NCBI RefSeq assembly: GCF_006494535.1
Contig: NZ_VHIQ01000008.1
Span: forward strand, 107,534 to 171,533
Source of the DNA: Paucihalobacter ruber
Lineage (GTDB): Bacteria > Bacteroidota > Bacteroidia > Flavobacteriales > Flavobacteriaceae
Length of the DNA stretch: 64,000 nucleotides
Direction of reading: 5' to 3'
The position numbers and the translations under genes are program-made. The notes under the pieces are model-generated. The model searched no databases. It was not told the DNA's origin and saw only the letters and a program-made list of their open reading frames with translations. Positions 1 to 9,442 of this stretch are shown here, one piece after another (within the stretch, counting starts at the first letter, position 1; every line of letters starts with the position of its first letter).

Positions 1-17
1 GGTTGATTCATCTTAAT

Positions 18-1424
18 TTATTTTACTTTTGAAATTTGCGCCATTAATTCGGCTTCTGCACATAATTTACCATTTGCATAGGCATAACCTTGCATGTGGC
101 AAATACCGCGTCGTATAGGCGTAATCAATTCACATTTAAATATTAACGTGTCTCCAGGAACTACTTTTTGCTTGAACTTGACATTATCTATTTTCATAAA
201 AAAAGTTAGATAATTTTCTGGATCAGGCACGGTGCTTAATACCAAAATACCGCCGGTTTGTGCCATGGCTTCAACAATTAATACACCAGGCATCACTGGT
301 GCTCCAGGAAAATGACCTTGGAAAAAACTTTCGTTCATGGTCACGTTTTTCATCCCGATAACATGATGGTCGGACAGCTCAAAAACCTTGTCTAAGAATA
401 AAAATGGCTGTCGGTGCGGCAACATATTCATAATCTGACAAACATCCATCAAGGGTTCTTGATTAATGTCGATATTTGGCACATTGTTGCGACGTTCATT
501 TTTTATAATTTTCGACATCTTTTTTGCGAATTGGGTATTGATATAATGCCCAGGTTTATTGGCAATCACTTTCCCTTGAATGGCTGTACCAATAAGTGCT
601 AAGTCACCAACTACATCTAGTAATTTATGTCGTGCCGCTTCATTTGGATGGTGTAAGGTAAGGTTATCTAAAATTCCGTTAGGTTTTACTGAGATAGAAT
701 CCTTATTAAACGCCACTTTTAATTTCTCCATGGTTTCCGGAGATAGCTTTTTATCTACATAAACAATAGCGTTATTTAAATCGCCTCCTTTTATAAGACC
801 GTGTTCCAAAAGCATTTCAAGCTCGTGTAAAAAACTAAAAGTACGGCTGTCTGATATTTCATTTTTAAATTCAGAAATATGATTAAGGGTTGCATTTTGA
901 GTTCCTAATACCTTTGTTCCAAAGTCGACCATCGTGGTGACTTTGTATTCTGTAGACGGCATTACTAAAATCTCACTACCTGATTCTTCGTCGGTATAAG
1001 AAATAATGTCTGTTACTACATAAACTTCTCTAACCGCATCTTGTTCTATTATTTCAGCCTTTTCAATAGCTTCCACAAAGAATTTTGATGAGCCATCCAT
1101 AATTGGTGGTTCGGATGCATTTAATTCAATAATAGCATTATCAACGCCCATTCCAACTAATGCGGCTAAAACATGCTCACATGTTTGGATAGTGACACCA
1201 TTTTTTTCTAAACAAGTACCGCGTTGTGTATTGGTAACATAATTGGCATCGGCTTCAATTACAGGATTACCTTCTAAATCAATACGTTTAAAAGCAAATC
1301 CGCTATGAATTGGCGCAGGCTTAAACGTTAGTTTTACTATATTACCCGTATGAAGTCCAACACCTTCTAAAGAGACTTCATTTTTGATTGTTTTTTGCCT
1401 TTGTTCTGTTTTAACTATCGCCAT
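18..1424 (-). CDS. lpxC-fabZ: Bifunctional UDP-3-O-acyl-GlcNAc deacetylase / 3-hydroxyacyl-ACP dehydratase
   Basis: This cytoplasmic fusion enzyme joins lipid A synthesis to fatty acid synthesis. The LpxC half (about residues 1-305) removes acetate from UDP-3-O-acyl-GlcNAc. Its zinc ligands are visible as H84 (TCEHVLAAL), H266 and D270 (ARHKLLD), with the catalytic histidine in KPGH at 293. The FabZ half (about 325-468) dehydrates 3-hydroxyacyl-ACP and carries [11 protein letters not shown], the catalytic H371 in [12 protein letters not shown], and E385. At 468 residues it has the length usual for the fusion found in Bacteroidota. The start codon overlaps the end of lpxD by 14 bases, so the two are cotranscribed with the HD gene upstream. 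Family and function are clear. Confidence 0.97.
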   Translation of the reverse strand: MAIVKTEQRQKTIKNEVSLEGVGLHTGNIVKLTFKPAPIHSGFAFKRIDLEGNPVIEADANYVTNTQRGTCLEKNGVTIQTCEHVLAALVGMGVDNAIIELNASEPPIMDGSSKFFVEAIEKAEIIEQDAVREVYVVTDIISYTDEESGSEILVMPSTEYKVTTMVDFGTKVLGTQNATLNHISEFKNEISDSRTFSFLHELEMLLEHGLIKGGDLNNAIVYVDKKLSPETMEKLKVAFNKDSISVKPNGILDNLTLHHPNEAARHKLLDVVGDLALIGTAIQGKVIANKPGHYINTQFAKKMSKIIKNERRNNVPNIDINQEPLMDVCQIMNMLPHRQPFLFLDKVFELSDHHVIGMKNVTMNESFFQGHFPGAPVMPGVLIVEAMAQTGGILVLSTVPDPENYLTFFMKIDNVKFKQKVVPGDTLIFKCELITPIRRGICHMQGYAYANGKLCAEAELMAQISKVK

Positions 1425-2439
1425 TTTGTTTACTTTGAAGCTGATTGATGTCTTTCATTATTCTAGGTAAATTCTTGAAATGCACGTAAGATTTATTGTA
1501 ATCGCCATATCCAAAAGCAGGTGAGCCTTGTAATACCTCGTTATCTTTAACATTTCGACCAATGCCAGATTGCGCTTGGATTTTAACATTATTACCAACC
1601 GTTATATGACCCGCAAAACCTACTTGACCTCCAATTTGACAATTTTCGCCAATTTTGGTAGAACCGGCAACTCCAGTTTGTGCCGCTATCACAGTGTTTT
1701 TACCAATTTCAACATTATGCGCTATTTGTATTTGATTGTCTAGCTTTACGCCTCTTCTTATAATGGTGCTGCCTAGTGTGGCACGATCAATCGTAGTACA
1801 GGCTCCAATATCTACATTGTCTTCAATAATTACATTGCCAGTTTGTGGTACTTTTTGATATTCACCATTTTGGTCTGGTGCAAAACCAAAACCATCAGCA
1901 CCAATAATAGCGCCCGAATTGATTACACAGCTGGCTCCAATAACGCAATCGGAGTAAATTTTAGTACCCGCGAATATAATGGTGTTGGATCCAATGGTTA
2001 CATTATCGCCGATATAGACATTCGGGAATATTTTAACATTATCGCCAATATTCACCTTGTCGCCTACGTATGAAAAAGCTCCGAGGTAAATATCTTTTCC
2101 ATAGAGCGCGGTTTCCGCAATAAAACTAGGTTGTTCTATTCCGAATTTATTTAGTTTAATTTGATTGTAATACGATAGTAATTGCGAAAATGCTTTATAA
2201 GCATCTTCAACTTTAATAAGGGTTGTTGTAATTGCTTGTTCAGCCACAAAAGCTTTATCTACAATAGTGATTGACGCTTTGGTAGTATATATATAGGACT
2301 TGTATTTTGGATTGGCCAAAAAAGTAAGACTTCCCGGAATACCTTCTTCTATTTTGGCAAGTTTAGAAACTTCAACATCGGGATTCCCTTCTATTTCACC
2401 TTCTAAAATACCTGCTATTTGTTGTGCTGTGAATTTCAC
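1411..2439 (-). CDS. lpxD: UDP-3-O-(3-hydroxyacyl)glucosamine N-acyltransferase
   Basis: LpxD adds the second acyl chain in lipid A synthesis, after LpxC. The protein has an N-terminal uridine-binding domain (about 1-105) followed by a left-handed beta helix built from hexapeptide repeats such as IGDNVK and IGSNTI. The catalytic histidine is H241 in [10 protein letters not shown] place the start at a GTG (2437-2439), giving 342 residues, the normal length. It begins [12 protein letters not shown], as is usual for this family. The frame stays open upstream to an ATG at 2598, but that would add 53 unlike residues and overlap the HD gene by 107 bases, so I reject it. It lies 52 bases after the HD gene and overlaps lpxC-fabZ. 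Confidence 0.93.
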   Translation of the reverse strand: MKFTAQQIAGILEGEIEGNPDVEVSKLAKIEEGIPGSLTFLANPKYKSYIYTTKASITIVDKAFVAEQAITTTLIKVEDAYKAFSQLLSYYNQIKLNKFGIEQPSFIAETALYGKDIYLGAFSYVGDKVNIGDNVKIFPNVYIGDNVTIGSNTIIFAGTKIYSDCVIGASCVINSGAIIGADGFGFAPDQNGEYQKVPQTGNVIIEDNVDIGACTTIDRATLGSTIIRRGVKLDNQIQIAHNVEIGKNTVIAAQTGVAGSTKIGENCQIGGQVGFAGHITVGNNVKIQAQSGIGRNVKDNEVLQGSPAFGYGDYNKSYVHFKNLPRIMKDINQLQSKQNGDS

Positions 2440-2491
2440 ATGTTCATTTTTTAGCGGTTGGTTGATTACTGGCAAAAATAGAAAAAATGTC

Positions 2492-3721
2492 TCATATACT
2501 ATTCTTTGGATAAGAGATATAATATTTAACAACAGGTTTAGTGAGCGCTTTGAGATTAAAATGGTCTGAGGCCTTAACAATATCCTGCAACTTACCATTT
2601 TTAAACTGAATTAATATTTGTTCTTTTTTTAAGGTGTAAGCCTGATTAGAAATACTGCCATCAAATATAAAATAGGCTGCTTCTTCATTGGTCATTTCAT
2701 GAGCTTCGGCAAATTTCATTAAATGAGCTTTCAGTTTAGATGGCGCTACAGGTTTTGATTTGATTTTAATAGTGAGCAATCGTCGATTGATGACCATTCG
2801 GCAAAGCATTTGTAATACCTTGTCGTCATGAAATTGCCATTGTTTAATGGCGTAAATAATATCATAATCGTCTAAAGCGGCAAATTGCTGTAAAGCTATA
2901 TCGTTAAATTGATCTAATGAAACGTCGTTTTCAATAAAATACATCAAGGCCTTACCTGCTTCAATTTTGATCTGGTTTTGATAAAGCCACTTAACGCGTT
3001 TTAAAATGTTCATCAGTAATTGTTCGGCTAATAAACTGGTTTTGTGTAAATATACCTGCCAATACATCAAACGTCTGGCCAGTAAAAACTTTTCAACGCT
3101 GTAAATACCTTTTTCTTCAATAACCAAACGGTCGTCAACCACGTTAAGCATACTAATCAATCGTTCGCTATTAATGTTACCTTCGGCAACGCCTGTGTAG
3201 AAACTATCGCGTTTAAGATAATCGGCGCGATCCATATCCAATTGCCCGGAAACCAGCTGACAAAGAAACTTTCGGTGATATTCACCTTTAAAGATGGCAA
3301 TGGCAGTCGTTAAACTTCCGTTAAACTCCTTATTGAGATATTGCATAAATTTGAGCGAAATTTGCTCATGAGATAAGCCTTTGGCAATACTGTGTTCTAA
3401 AGTATGACTAAACGGACCATGGCCAACATCGTGCAACAAAATGGCACACAATAAGGCGTTGGTTTCGTCTTCAGAAATTTCAATCCCTTTTATTTTAAGT
3501 GTTTGTATGGCTTTTTGCATTAAATGCATGCTGCCCAAAGCGTGGTGAAAACGCGTGTGATGTGCACCGGGATACACCAAATAAGACAAGCCCATTTGCG
3601 AAATACGGCGCAATCTTTGAAAGTAAGGATGTTCAATTAAATTAAAAACTAGCTCATTTGGTATGGTAATAAAACCGTAAATTGGGTCGTTAAATATTTT
3701 AAGTTTGTTAGCAGACATCAA
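2492..3721 (-). CDS. HD superfamily phosphohydrolase
   Basis: A 409-residue cytoplasmic metal-dependent phosphohydrolase of the HD superfamily, close to the YwfO/dGTPase-like branch. The metal-binding set is visible: RFHHALG near residues 58-64, the HD pair at 97-98 in [12 protein letters not shown], and an aspartate in [13 protein letters not shown] further on. Family members hydrolyse (d)NTPs or related nucleotides; the substrate here cannot be told from sequence. Translation could begin at either of two adjacent ATGs (MMSANK). It is the first gene of the HD-lpxD-lpxC-fabZ unit and is divergent from porX with only 26 bases between them. This order next to lpxD is one I believe is common in Flavobacteriaceae. 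Confidence 0.9.
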   Translation of the reverse strand: MMSANKLKIFNDPIYGFITIPNELVFNLIEHPYFQRLRRISQMGLSYLVYPGAHHTRFHHALGSMHLMQKAIQTLKIKGIEISEDETNALLCAILLHDVGHGPFSHTLEHSIAKGLSHEQISLKFMQYLNKEFNGSLTTAIAIFKGEYHRKFLCQLVSGQLDMDRADYLKRDSFYTGVAEGNINSERLISMLNVVDDRLVIEEKGIYSVEKFLLARRLMYWQVYLHKTSLLAEQLLMNILKRVKWLYQNQIKIEAGKALMYFIENDVSLDQFNDIALQQFAALDDYDIIYAIKQWQFHDDKVLQMLCRMVINRRLLTIKIKSKPVAPSKLKAHLMKFAEAHEMTNEEAAYFIFDGSISNQAYTLKKEQILIQFKNGKLQDIVKASDHFNLKALTKPVVKYYISYPKNSI

Positions 3722-3738
3722 TCATTAAATTCAATAAA

Positions 3739-3746
3739 CAAATATA
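3739..3746 (-). promoter_or_regulatory. Putative -7 promoter element TATATTTG for the HD-lpxD-lpxC-fabZ operon
   Basis: On the minus strand TATATTTG matches the Bacteroidota primary sigma consensus TAnnTTTG exactly and lies 18 bases before the HD gene start. Its -33 half would fall inside the first codons of porX, so the divergent genes share control DNA. No clear TTG -33 box was confirmed. Confidence 0.45.
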
Positions 3747-3747
3747 C

Positions 3748-5307
3748 ATGAACCATATAAATATTCTTTGGGTAGACGACGAAATTGATTTACTTAAACC
3801 GCACATCTTATTTTTAGAACAAAAACAATACAAGGTTACCACCTGCCAAAGTGGTACAGAAGCCCTAGAAATTATAGACGACAGCAGTTTTGACATTGTT
3901 TTCCTAGATGAAAACATGCCGGGACTTACCGGTCTGGAAACCTTAAACGAAATCAAGGCCAAGCGTCCCAATATTCCGGTGGTAATGATTACCAAAAGTG
4001 AAGAAGAATACATTATGGAAGAAGCCATTGGTAACAAAATAGCCGATTACCTTATTAAGCCGGTTAATCCCAATCAAATTTTATTATCGATAAAAAAGAA
4101 TTTAGACCATTCGCGTTTGGTGAGTGAACGCACCACGTCCAACTATCAGCAGGAATTTAGAAAAATTGCGATGGATATGGCTATGGTGAATAGTTTTGAA
4201 GACTGGGCCGAACTTTACCGAAAACTTTTATACTGGGAATTACAGTTAGACGATATTGAAGATGTAGGCATGACCGAAATCTTAGAATCTCAAAAATCTG
4301 AAGCCAATACACAGTTTGGTAAGTTTATTGAAAAAAATTACGAAAGCTGGTTTGATTCGCCGGAAGATGCGCCTGTTATGTCTCATACCCTATTTAAAGA
4401 GAAAGTGGTGCCCGAGTTGAGTAAAGATCAACCAACGCTATTAGTTGTAGTTGATAATTTGCGTTACGATCAGTGGCAGTCTTTTGAGCCGGTTATCAAC
4501 AATTATTATAAAAAGTTAACCGAAATACCTTATTACAGTATCTTACCAACCGCTACGCAATATGCGCGTAATGCATTGTTTTCCGGATTAATGCCCTTGG
4601 AAATGGAAAAGCTTTTTCCGCAATACTGGAAAAACGATAACGACGAAGGCGGCAAAAACCTATATGAAGCTGAGTTTTTACAAGCCCAGTTAAAACGACT
4701 TGGATTACGTGATCTAAAGGTTGAATACCATAAAATCACCAACCTAAAAAACGGTAAAAAAATTGCCGAAACTTTTAAATCTCAAAAAGACAACGATTTA
4801 ACAGTTATAGTTTACAATTTTGTAGATATGCTCTCCCACTCCAAAACAGAAATGGAAGTGGTAAAAGAATTGGCCTCAAACGATAAAGCCTACAGATCGT
4901 TAACTTTAAGTTGGTTTAAGAATTCGCCGTTGCTGGAAATTATCCAACAGGCGCAAACTTTAGGATTTAAATTAATCATCACTACAGATCACGGTACCAT
5001 CAATGTTAAGAATCCGTCTAAGGTAATTGGAGATCGAGATACCAGTTTAAATTTAAGGTATAAAACAGGCCGAAGCCTCACTTATCAAGATCGCGATGTT
5101 ATGGCAGTTAAAAATCCAAAAGACATTCACTTACCATCTATGAGTATGAATAGTTCATTTGTATTTGCCAAAGACGATTTATTTTTAGCTTATCCCAATA
5201 ACTACAATCATTACGTAAGCTATTACCGCAACACCTATCAGCACGGAGGTATCAGTTTAGAAGAAATGGTGATACCTTTTGTGGTGATGCTACCAAGGCA
5301 GAAGTAG
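3748..5307 (+). CDS. porX: PorX, type IX secretion response regulator with PglZ phosphatase domain
   Basis: PorX is the response regulator that, with the kinase PorY, controls type IX secretion genes in Bacteroidota. The 519-residue protein starts with a CheY-like receiver (1-120) with acidic D10/D11, phospho-acceptor D54 in VFLDENMPG, T82 and K104 in LIKP. After a helical linker, a PglZ/alkaline phosphatase-like domain runs from about residue 215 to the end, with metal-site segments VVDNLRYDQW, TATQYARNALFSG and TTDHG. PorX from other species hydrolyses oligonucleotides or nucleotide signals with this domain. PorY is not in the window. The gene agrees with the predicted type IX cargo (large adhesin) at the far end of the window. 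Confidence 0.93.
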   Translation: MNHINILWVDDEIDLLKPHILFLEQKQYKVTTCQSGTEALEIIDDSSFDIVFLDENMPGLTGLETLNEIKAKRPNIPVVMITKSEEEYIMEEAIGNKIADYLIKPVNPNQILLSIKKNLDHSRLVSERTTSNYQQEFRKIAMDMAMVNSFEDWAELYRKLLYWELQLDDIEDVGMTEILESQKSEANTQFGKFIEKNYESWFDSPEDAPVMSHTLFKEKVVPELSKDQPTLLVVVDNLRYDQWQSFEPVINNYYKKLTEIPYYSILPTATQYARNALFSGLMPLEMEKLFPQYWKNDNDEGGKNLYEAEFLQAQLKRLGLRDLKVEYHKITNLKNGKKIAETFKSQKDNDLTVIVYNFVDMLSHSKTEMEVVKELASNDKAYRSLTLSWFKNSPLLEIIQQAQTLGFKLIITTDHGTINVKNPSKVIGDRDTSLNLRYKTGRSLTYQDRDVMAVKNPKDIHLPSMSMNSSFVFAKDDLFLAYPNNYNHYVSYYRNTYQHGGISLEEMVIPFVVMLPRQK

Positions 5308-5675
5308 TGTTGAATTGGTGGTCTAACTTAATGGCTTAAAGCTAATTAAACGGTCTGGTTTGGTAAATAATATAACTTGGAATAACCCACGGTTTAATCC
5401 GTTGGTTTTCAACAAAACTATTGTTTTCAGCTTATGATTTAAAATCGAATAACAACTTGAGACTTTAAATTTTCGAAGCAATTTTGTTTAGATTTTATAT
5501 CCAAAAACAACCTTCTGACAGAAATACGCTTAAACAATTGATAATGTGAATTATGAAAAGTTAAATTATCATATGTTTATCCATAAAACGCACAAATAAT
5601 CGACGAAATACACTTTTTCTTAGGTTTTGTCAAAAAGATTATGTAATATTGCATGGTAAATCTATCAATGATAGC
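5308..5675. other. Intergenic region between porX and tsaE
   Basis: This is 368 bases of AT-rich sequence with no convincing open frame on either strand. An imperfect hairpin at 5384-5407 (AACCCACGG / CCGTTGGTT, loop of 6) could end porX transcription but has a poor T run. Near the right end TAATATTG (5644-5651) differs by one base from the TAnnTTTG promoter word and could serve tsaE, whose ATG is 24 bases downstream. Confidence 0.4.
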
Positions 5676-6098
5676 ATGGAACTAACCTACAAATTAGAAG
5701 AACTGCCGAAGGCTGTAGATACTGTTTTAAAGCAGTTAAACAGCAAGGTGGTATGTTTTTACGGCGATATGGGTGCCGGTAAAACTACCTTTATCAAAGC
5801 TATAGTAAAAGCTTTGGGCAGTAATGATGTGGTTAGTAGTCCTACGTTTTCTCTGGTGAACCCATATGTTACAGAAAAGGACACCATTTATCATTTTGAT
5901 TTATACCGCGTACAAGATGTAGAAGAATTGTATCAAATAGGCATTGAAGATTATTTAGATAGCGATGCCTGGATTTTGATAGAATGGCCACAAATTATAG
6001 CAGATTTGTTACCGGAGACGCATTCAGCATTGTATTTTAGTACTGTAAATAACGATGTACGCAGCCTCAAATTAACCGAAAACTATTGTTTAACCTAA
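5676..6098 (+). CDS. tsaE: tRNA threonylcarbamoyladenosine biosynthesis ATPase TsaE
   Basis: TsaE is the small ATPase that works with TsaB and TsaD to make the t6A modification at position 37 of ANN-reading tRNAs. The Walker A motif GDMGAGKTT is at residues 30-38, followed by the family signatures SSPTFSLVN, YHFDLYR and LIEWP. I start at the ATG at 5676 (140 residues, normal length). An upstream in-frame TTG at 5649 would add nine residues but sits on the likely promoter. The genes on each side are separated by more than 180 bases, so it is probably a single-gene unit. Confidence 0.92.
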   Translation: MELTYKLEELPKAVDTVLKQLNSKVVCFYGDMGAGKTTFIKAIVKALGSNDVVSSPTFSLVNPYVTEKDTIYHFDLYRVQDVEELYQIGIEDYLDSDAWILIEWPQIIADLLPETHSALYFSTVNNDVRSLKLTENYCLT

Positions 6099-6227
6099 AA
6101 ATGCACCTATTGCAGTCAAAAAAATGTTAAAATTTTAGCCCGCACACCGCAGAGTATTGCTAAGAACTACGGAAAAACCGTAACGTTTAAGGGGTACACC
6201 TCATTTTCTTTAACATTTCATTAACAG

Positions 6228-6255
6228 TTGAAGCCTGTGTTGAAAGTTATCTTTG
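6228..6255 (+). promoter_or_regulatory. Putative Bacteroidota-type promoter (TTG - 17 - TATCTTTG)
   Basis: TTG at 6228-6230 and TATCTTTG at 6248-6255 are 17 bases apart and match the -33 and -7 elements of the Bacteroidota housekeeping sigma factor. Transcription would begin near 6262, about 26 bases before the small ORF at 6288. Confidence 0.55.
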
Positions 6256-6287
6256 AAGTGTAATTAATTAATTAAATCCCTTGAATT

Positions 6288-6434
6288 ATGAAAACAAAAA
6301 AGTATGTATTAGCAATTGCAATTTTTGGTGGTGTTCTGTTTACTGCACAAGCATTTGACAAAATTATCAATTTAGATGATCAGCAAACTACGCAAATCGA
6401 CAAAAGACTCGTTAAGATCAACTCTAACGGATAA
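6288..6434 (+). CDS. Small protein with signal-peptide-like N terminus (48 aa)
   Basis: A 48-residue open frame starts at ATG 6288. It has two lysines, a hydrophobic run (VLAIAIFGGVLFTAQA) and a possible cleavage site after AQA, followed by a short polar tail with several acidic and lysine residues. A good promoter match ends 33 bases upstream and the region before it has no competing gene, which supports expression. I do not recognise a function. Its 3' end overlaps by 59 bases the frame of the next, membrane-protein gene, so the two may be translationally coupled. It could also be a leader peptide. Confidence 0.6.
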   Translation: MKTKKYVLAIAIFGGVLFTAQAFDKIINLDDQQTTQIDKRLVKINSNG

Positions 6435-6930
6435 AAAACTTAGTAGAAAAGTCATTGTAATGGGGAGTATTGCCGGCACTTTAGTGGCAGCGACTCCCTT
6501 TTTGTTTTATTTATATACTTTCGTTCCGAACGAACAGGTTTGGACAACAGGACTTTTTACATACCGAAGTGGTTATTACGAAAGTGCACAGATTGGTGTA
6601 TGGTCAATAATGGGTAAGTTGGTACCGTTATTATTGCTTTTAATATGGTTTTTTACTTGTAAACATTGGTGGTACCATGCTATTTTAGTGCCAATCGCCA
6701 TGTATGCCTATCAGCTGGCAGGTGTTATCGCCGATGAATCTCTACATTTCGATGAATTTAAGTTAATATACTTAGTTCCATTAATGGCCATCATCATACC
6801 TTCGATTTATTTAATCAGGGCCCAAATGATGGATAAATTAAACGACGCCGGTAAAACGATGGAAGAATTAGAAGCTGAGTTTATGATTAAACCTACCACG
6901 TTTTGGGGTAAGGTAAAGCAGTATTTTTAA
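6376..6930 (+). CDS. Conserved-type membrane protein of unknown function
   Basis: A 184-residue protein with about four hydrophobic segments: roughly residues 26-48 (IVMGSIAGTLVAATPFLFYLY), 76-93 (LVPLLLLLIWFF), 99-116 and 128-147 (LIYLVPLMAIIIPSIYLI). The soluble tail is acidic (MEELEAEF). I do not recognise the family. The start is uncertain: the ATG at 6376 overlaps the upstream small gene by 59 bases, while an ATG at 6460 follows that gene's stop by 25 bases and would place the start directly at the first membrane segment. It is probably cotranscribed with the small gene. Confidence 0.7.
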   Translation: MISKLRKSTKDSLRSTLTDKKLSRKVIVMGSIAGTLVAATPFLFYLYTFVPNEQVWTTGLFTYRSGYYESAQIGVWSIMGKLVPLLLLLIWFFTCKHWWYHAILVPIAMYAYQLAGVIADESLHFDEFKLIYLVPLMAIIIPSIYLIRAQMMDKLNDAGKTMEELEAEFMIKPTTFWGKVKQYF

Positions 6931-7110
6931 TAATCCAATCTAGCTTTAGTTCACAATAATATTTTAAAATACGCATAGTTCCGGATCAACTCTTCTTTTA
7001 AAAACGAGGAAGACTAAAAAGAACTCTACAAAACACAAAGAGATAAAATAGAAACACGTATTGAACTTTGCATTAACCTTAGCGAACCTTTGAGATCTCT
7101 TGGTGTATAT

Positions 7111-7476
7111 CTCGCCTAGACGCTAAGACGCAAAAGAAATTGTGAAGATATATTCATGTATTCAAATATAAAAGGCTCTTCGCTTTGCGACTTTGCAACT
7201 TTGCGTGGTATATTTAGTTGTTTCTCGCCAAGACGCTAAGACGCAAAAGAAATTGGGAAGATATTTCATGTGTTCAAATGTAAAAAGCCCTTCGCTTTGC
7301 GACTTTGCGACTTTGCGTGGTACATTTAGTTGTTTCTCGCTAAGACGCTAAGACGCAAAAGAAATTGTGAAGATATATTCATGTGTTCAAATATAAAAAG
7401 CTCTTCGCTTTGCGACTTAGCGACTTTGCGTGGTATATTTAGTTGTTTCTCGCCAAGACGCTAAGACGCAAAGAGC
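7111..7476. repeat. Tandem 112/113-bp repeat with palindromic arms (three units plus a partial)
   Basis: The word CTCGCC(A/T)AGACGCTAAGACG recurs at 7111, 7224, 7336 (as CTCGCTAAG) and 7449, with periods of 113, 112 and 113 bases. Each unit also holds a second arm (for example at 7181-7205) made of CTTTGCGACTT / TTTGCG words. Its reverse complement resembles the first arm, so every unit can fold into a long imperfect hairpin. The units are nearly identical. The whole 6931-7593 gap has no gene besides this array, and a weaker related stretch precedes it (7065-7110). Words of this CGCTAAGACGCAAAG type are scattered in many bacterial genomes; the role is unknown. Confidence 0.85.
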
Positions 7477-7593
7477 CTAAATCAATTTGCGATCTGTACA
7501 CGGCATTAAAACAATTCAATCCAACCGATTTTTCATATTACACTTGCGCCATTTAAAATATTATCCGTAATTTGAGTTATCAATTTAACTTAA

Positions 7594-8793
7594 ATGAGCA
7601 AATCACTGTCGCCGTTTACCCGTGAGCAATTAATGCCACAAGAAGAAACCTTAGAGGTTTATAATAAAAAAGGCGCACTGTATATTGGCCTTCCAAAAGA
7701 AACACACTTTCAGGAAAAAAGGGTTTGCCTTACACCAGATGCGGTGTCAGCACTGGTAGCCAATGGCCATAGAGTCATGATTGAAAGCGGCGCAGGTAAT
7801 GGCGCACACTTTACCGATAAAGAATATAGCGAAGCCGGTGCAGAAGTCACCAAAGACCGCGATAAGGTGTTCTCCTGCCCTATTATTTTAAAGGTTGAAC
7901 CGCCGTCGGAAGAAGAAATCTCCTTACTTAATCCGCAAACATTGTTAATTTCTGCTTTGCAATTAAAAACACGCAATAAAAAGTATTTTGAAGCTTTAGC
8001 CACCAAACGTGTTACGGCTTTGGCATTCGAATTTATAAAAGACGAAGACGGTGCTTATCCTGCAGTGCGCTCGCTAAGTGAAATTGCTGGAACGGCCTCG
8101 GTATTAATTGCTTCAGAATTACTATCGAATATAAACGGTGGTAATGGTTTACTCTTTGGAAATATTAATGGCGTACCACCCATTGAAGTTGTTATTTTAG
8201 GTGCAGGCACCGTAGGCGAATTTGCAGCACGGTCTGCATTAGGACTTGGCGCTAATATAAAAGTATTTGACAGTAACATCACTAAATTACGCTGTTTACA
8301 AGTTAGTTTAGGAAGAACCATATATACCTCAACCATGCAACCAAAAAGCTTGATGAAAGCTTTAAAACGTTGTGATGTAGCCATTGGTGCTATTAGAGGT
8401 AATAACCGCGCACCAGTGGTAGTAACTGAGGACATGGTCAACCACATGAAAGCCGGTTCAGTTATCATAGACGTGAGTATTGATATGGGTGGCTGTTTTG
8501 AAACCAGTGAAATTACCACACACGACCATCCTACCTTTGATTATAATGGCATCACGCATTACTGTGTGCCTAATATTCCGGCGCGATATTCAAGAACTGC
8601 CTCGGTATCTATCAGCAATATTTTTACGCCGTATTTACTCAATATTTCTGACAATGGCGGGATAGAACCTGCGTTGAGATATGATCGTGGTTTGCGAAAT
8701 GGTTTGTATTTTTACCACGGCATTTTAACCAGCAAGTCGGTGGCCGAATGGTACGGACTAGACTACAGCGATGCCAATCTGTTAATTTTTTAA
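7594..8793 (+). CDS. ald: Alanine dehydrogenase
   Basis: This cytoplasmic NAD-dependent enzyme interconverts L-alanine with pyruvate plus ammonia. The 399-residue protein has the AlaDH/PNT N-terminal domain (IGLPKETHFQEKRVCLTPDAV near residues 32-52, with the substrate-binding arginine and lysine) and a Rossmann domain with VVILGAGTVGEFAA near 206-219. The segment SVIIDVSIDMGGCFE is typical of the family. The C terminus is somewhat longer than that of the Bacillus enzyme, which is common in Flavobacteriaceae. No exact TAnnTTTG promoter is seen; TAATTTG just upstream is a near match. The small gene that follows starts 12 bases later. Confidence 0.92.
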   Translation: MSKSLSPFTREQLMPQEETLEVYNKKGALYIGLPKETHFQEKRVCLTPDAVSALVANGHRVMIESGAGNGAHFTDKEYSEAGAEVTKDRDKVFSCPIILKVEPPSEEEISLLNPQTLLISALQLKTRNKKYFEALATKRVTALAFEFIKDEDGAYPAVRSLSEIAGTASVLIASELLSNINGGNGLLFGNINGVPPIEVVILGAGTVGEFAARSALGLGANIKVFDSNITKLRCLQVSLGRTIYTSTMQPKSLMKALKRCDVAIGAIRGNNRAPVVVTEDMVNHMKAGSVIIDVSIDMGGCFETSEITTHDHPTFDYNGITHYCVPNIPARYSRTASVSISNIFTPYLLNISDNGGIEPALRYDRGLRNGLYFYHGILTSKSVAEWYGLDYSDANLLIF

Positions 8794-8805
8794 GTAACTT
8801 AATTT

Positions 8806-9183
8806 ATGAAGTTTATACATCGTTTGGGATATTATCTCGGCGGATTTGCCATTGGATTGGTAATTCTGTCCTTTTTTTTAAGCGGAAAAGAAGCCCGTTG
8901 CGATTATTCTCCAAACGCCCGAACTACCAAATACTTATCAGGGTTGCCCAAAAGCTATTCGGATAATGCCGAAGCTTTTATGACTAAACGTGACATAGAT
9001 ACTTCAACCGTTAAGCAACTGATTCGTTATGGTAAGGTAGATTTTGGTAAGAGCGATACCAAGGGAAATCCGTGTAAAACATACCACTTAAATTCTGTTT
9101 ATAAAGGATCAAAAGTTCAACTCACCGTAGAGAATTGCAATGAAAAAGCACATATTGTAAGTATTGGTGATAGGCCAAAGTGA
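8806..9183 (+). CDS. DUF4258-like small anchored protein
   Basis: A 125-residue protein with one N-terminal membrane segment (residues 7-26, LGYYLGGFAIGLVILSFFLS) and an exported or periplasmic domain of about 95 residues. The soluble part ends in a short beta-rich region (YHLNSVYKGSKVQLTVENC) that I associate with the DUF4258 family. There is no assigned function. Two cysteines near the end of the domain (in NPCKT and ENCNE) might pair. It begins 12 bases after ald and is almost certainly cotranscribed with it. Confidence 0.75.
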   Translation: MKFIHRLGYYLGGFAIGLVILSFFLSGKEARCDYSPNARTTKYLSGLPKSYSDNAEAFMTKRDIDTSTVKQLIRYGKVDFGKSDTKGNPCKTYHLNSVYKGSKVQLTVENCNEKAHIVSIGDRPK

Positions 9184-9442
9184 TTTTTAATTTCTTTTAC
9201 TCAAAGAATCCATTGTTTTGAACGAATGCTACGTAATTTGGCATTAGAAGTACTATTCGTCTTAGAACATATTAATTTGATTAGATTTTTTTTATTAATA
9301 TGAATTATCGGTAGCACGTATTTTTAAACTACAGTTTAATACAGATTTTCCGGGTTTTATGAGAAGGTTTATTCAGAATGAAGTTCATCAAATTTTAATA
9401 GTTTTTTTAAAAATCAGATTAAAGTAAATTCCACCTCTATCA

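Noticed and set aside
6288..6930. One gene split by a frameshift, with the small peptide as the signal sequence of the membrane protein
   Set aside because: The small frame ends in a normal polar tail and stop, and the membrane protein has its own first membrane segment right after its start, so two genes are more likely. The frameshift reading cannot be excluded without relatives.
7111..7476. CRISPR array
   Set aside because: The period of 113 bases has no unique spacers: the whole unit is conserved, and no cas genes are nearby.
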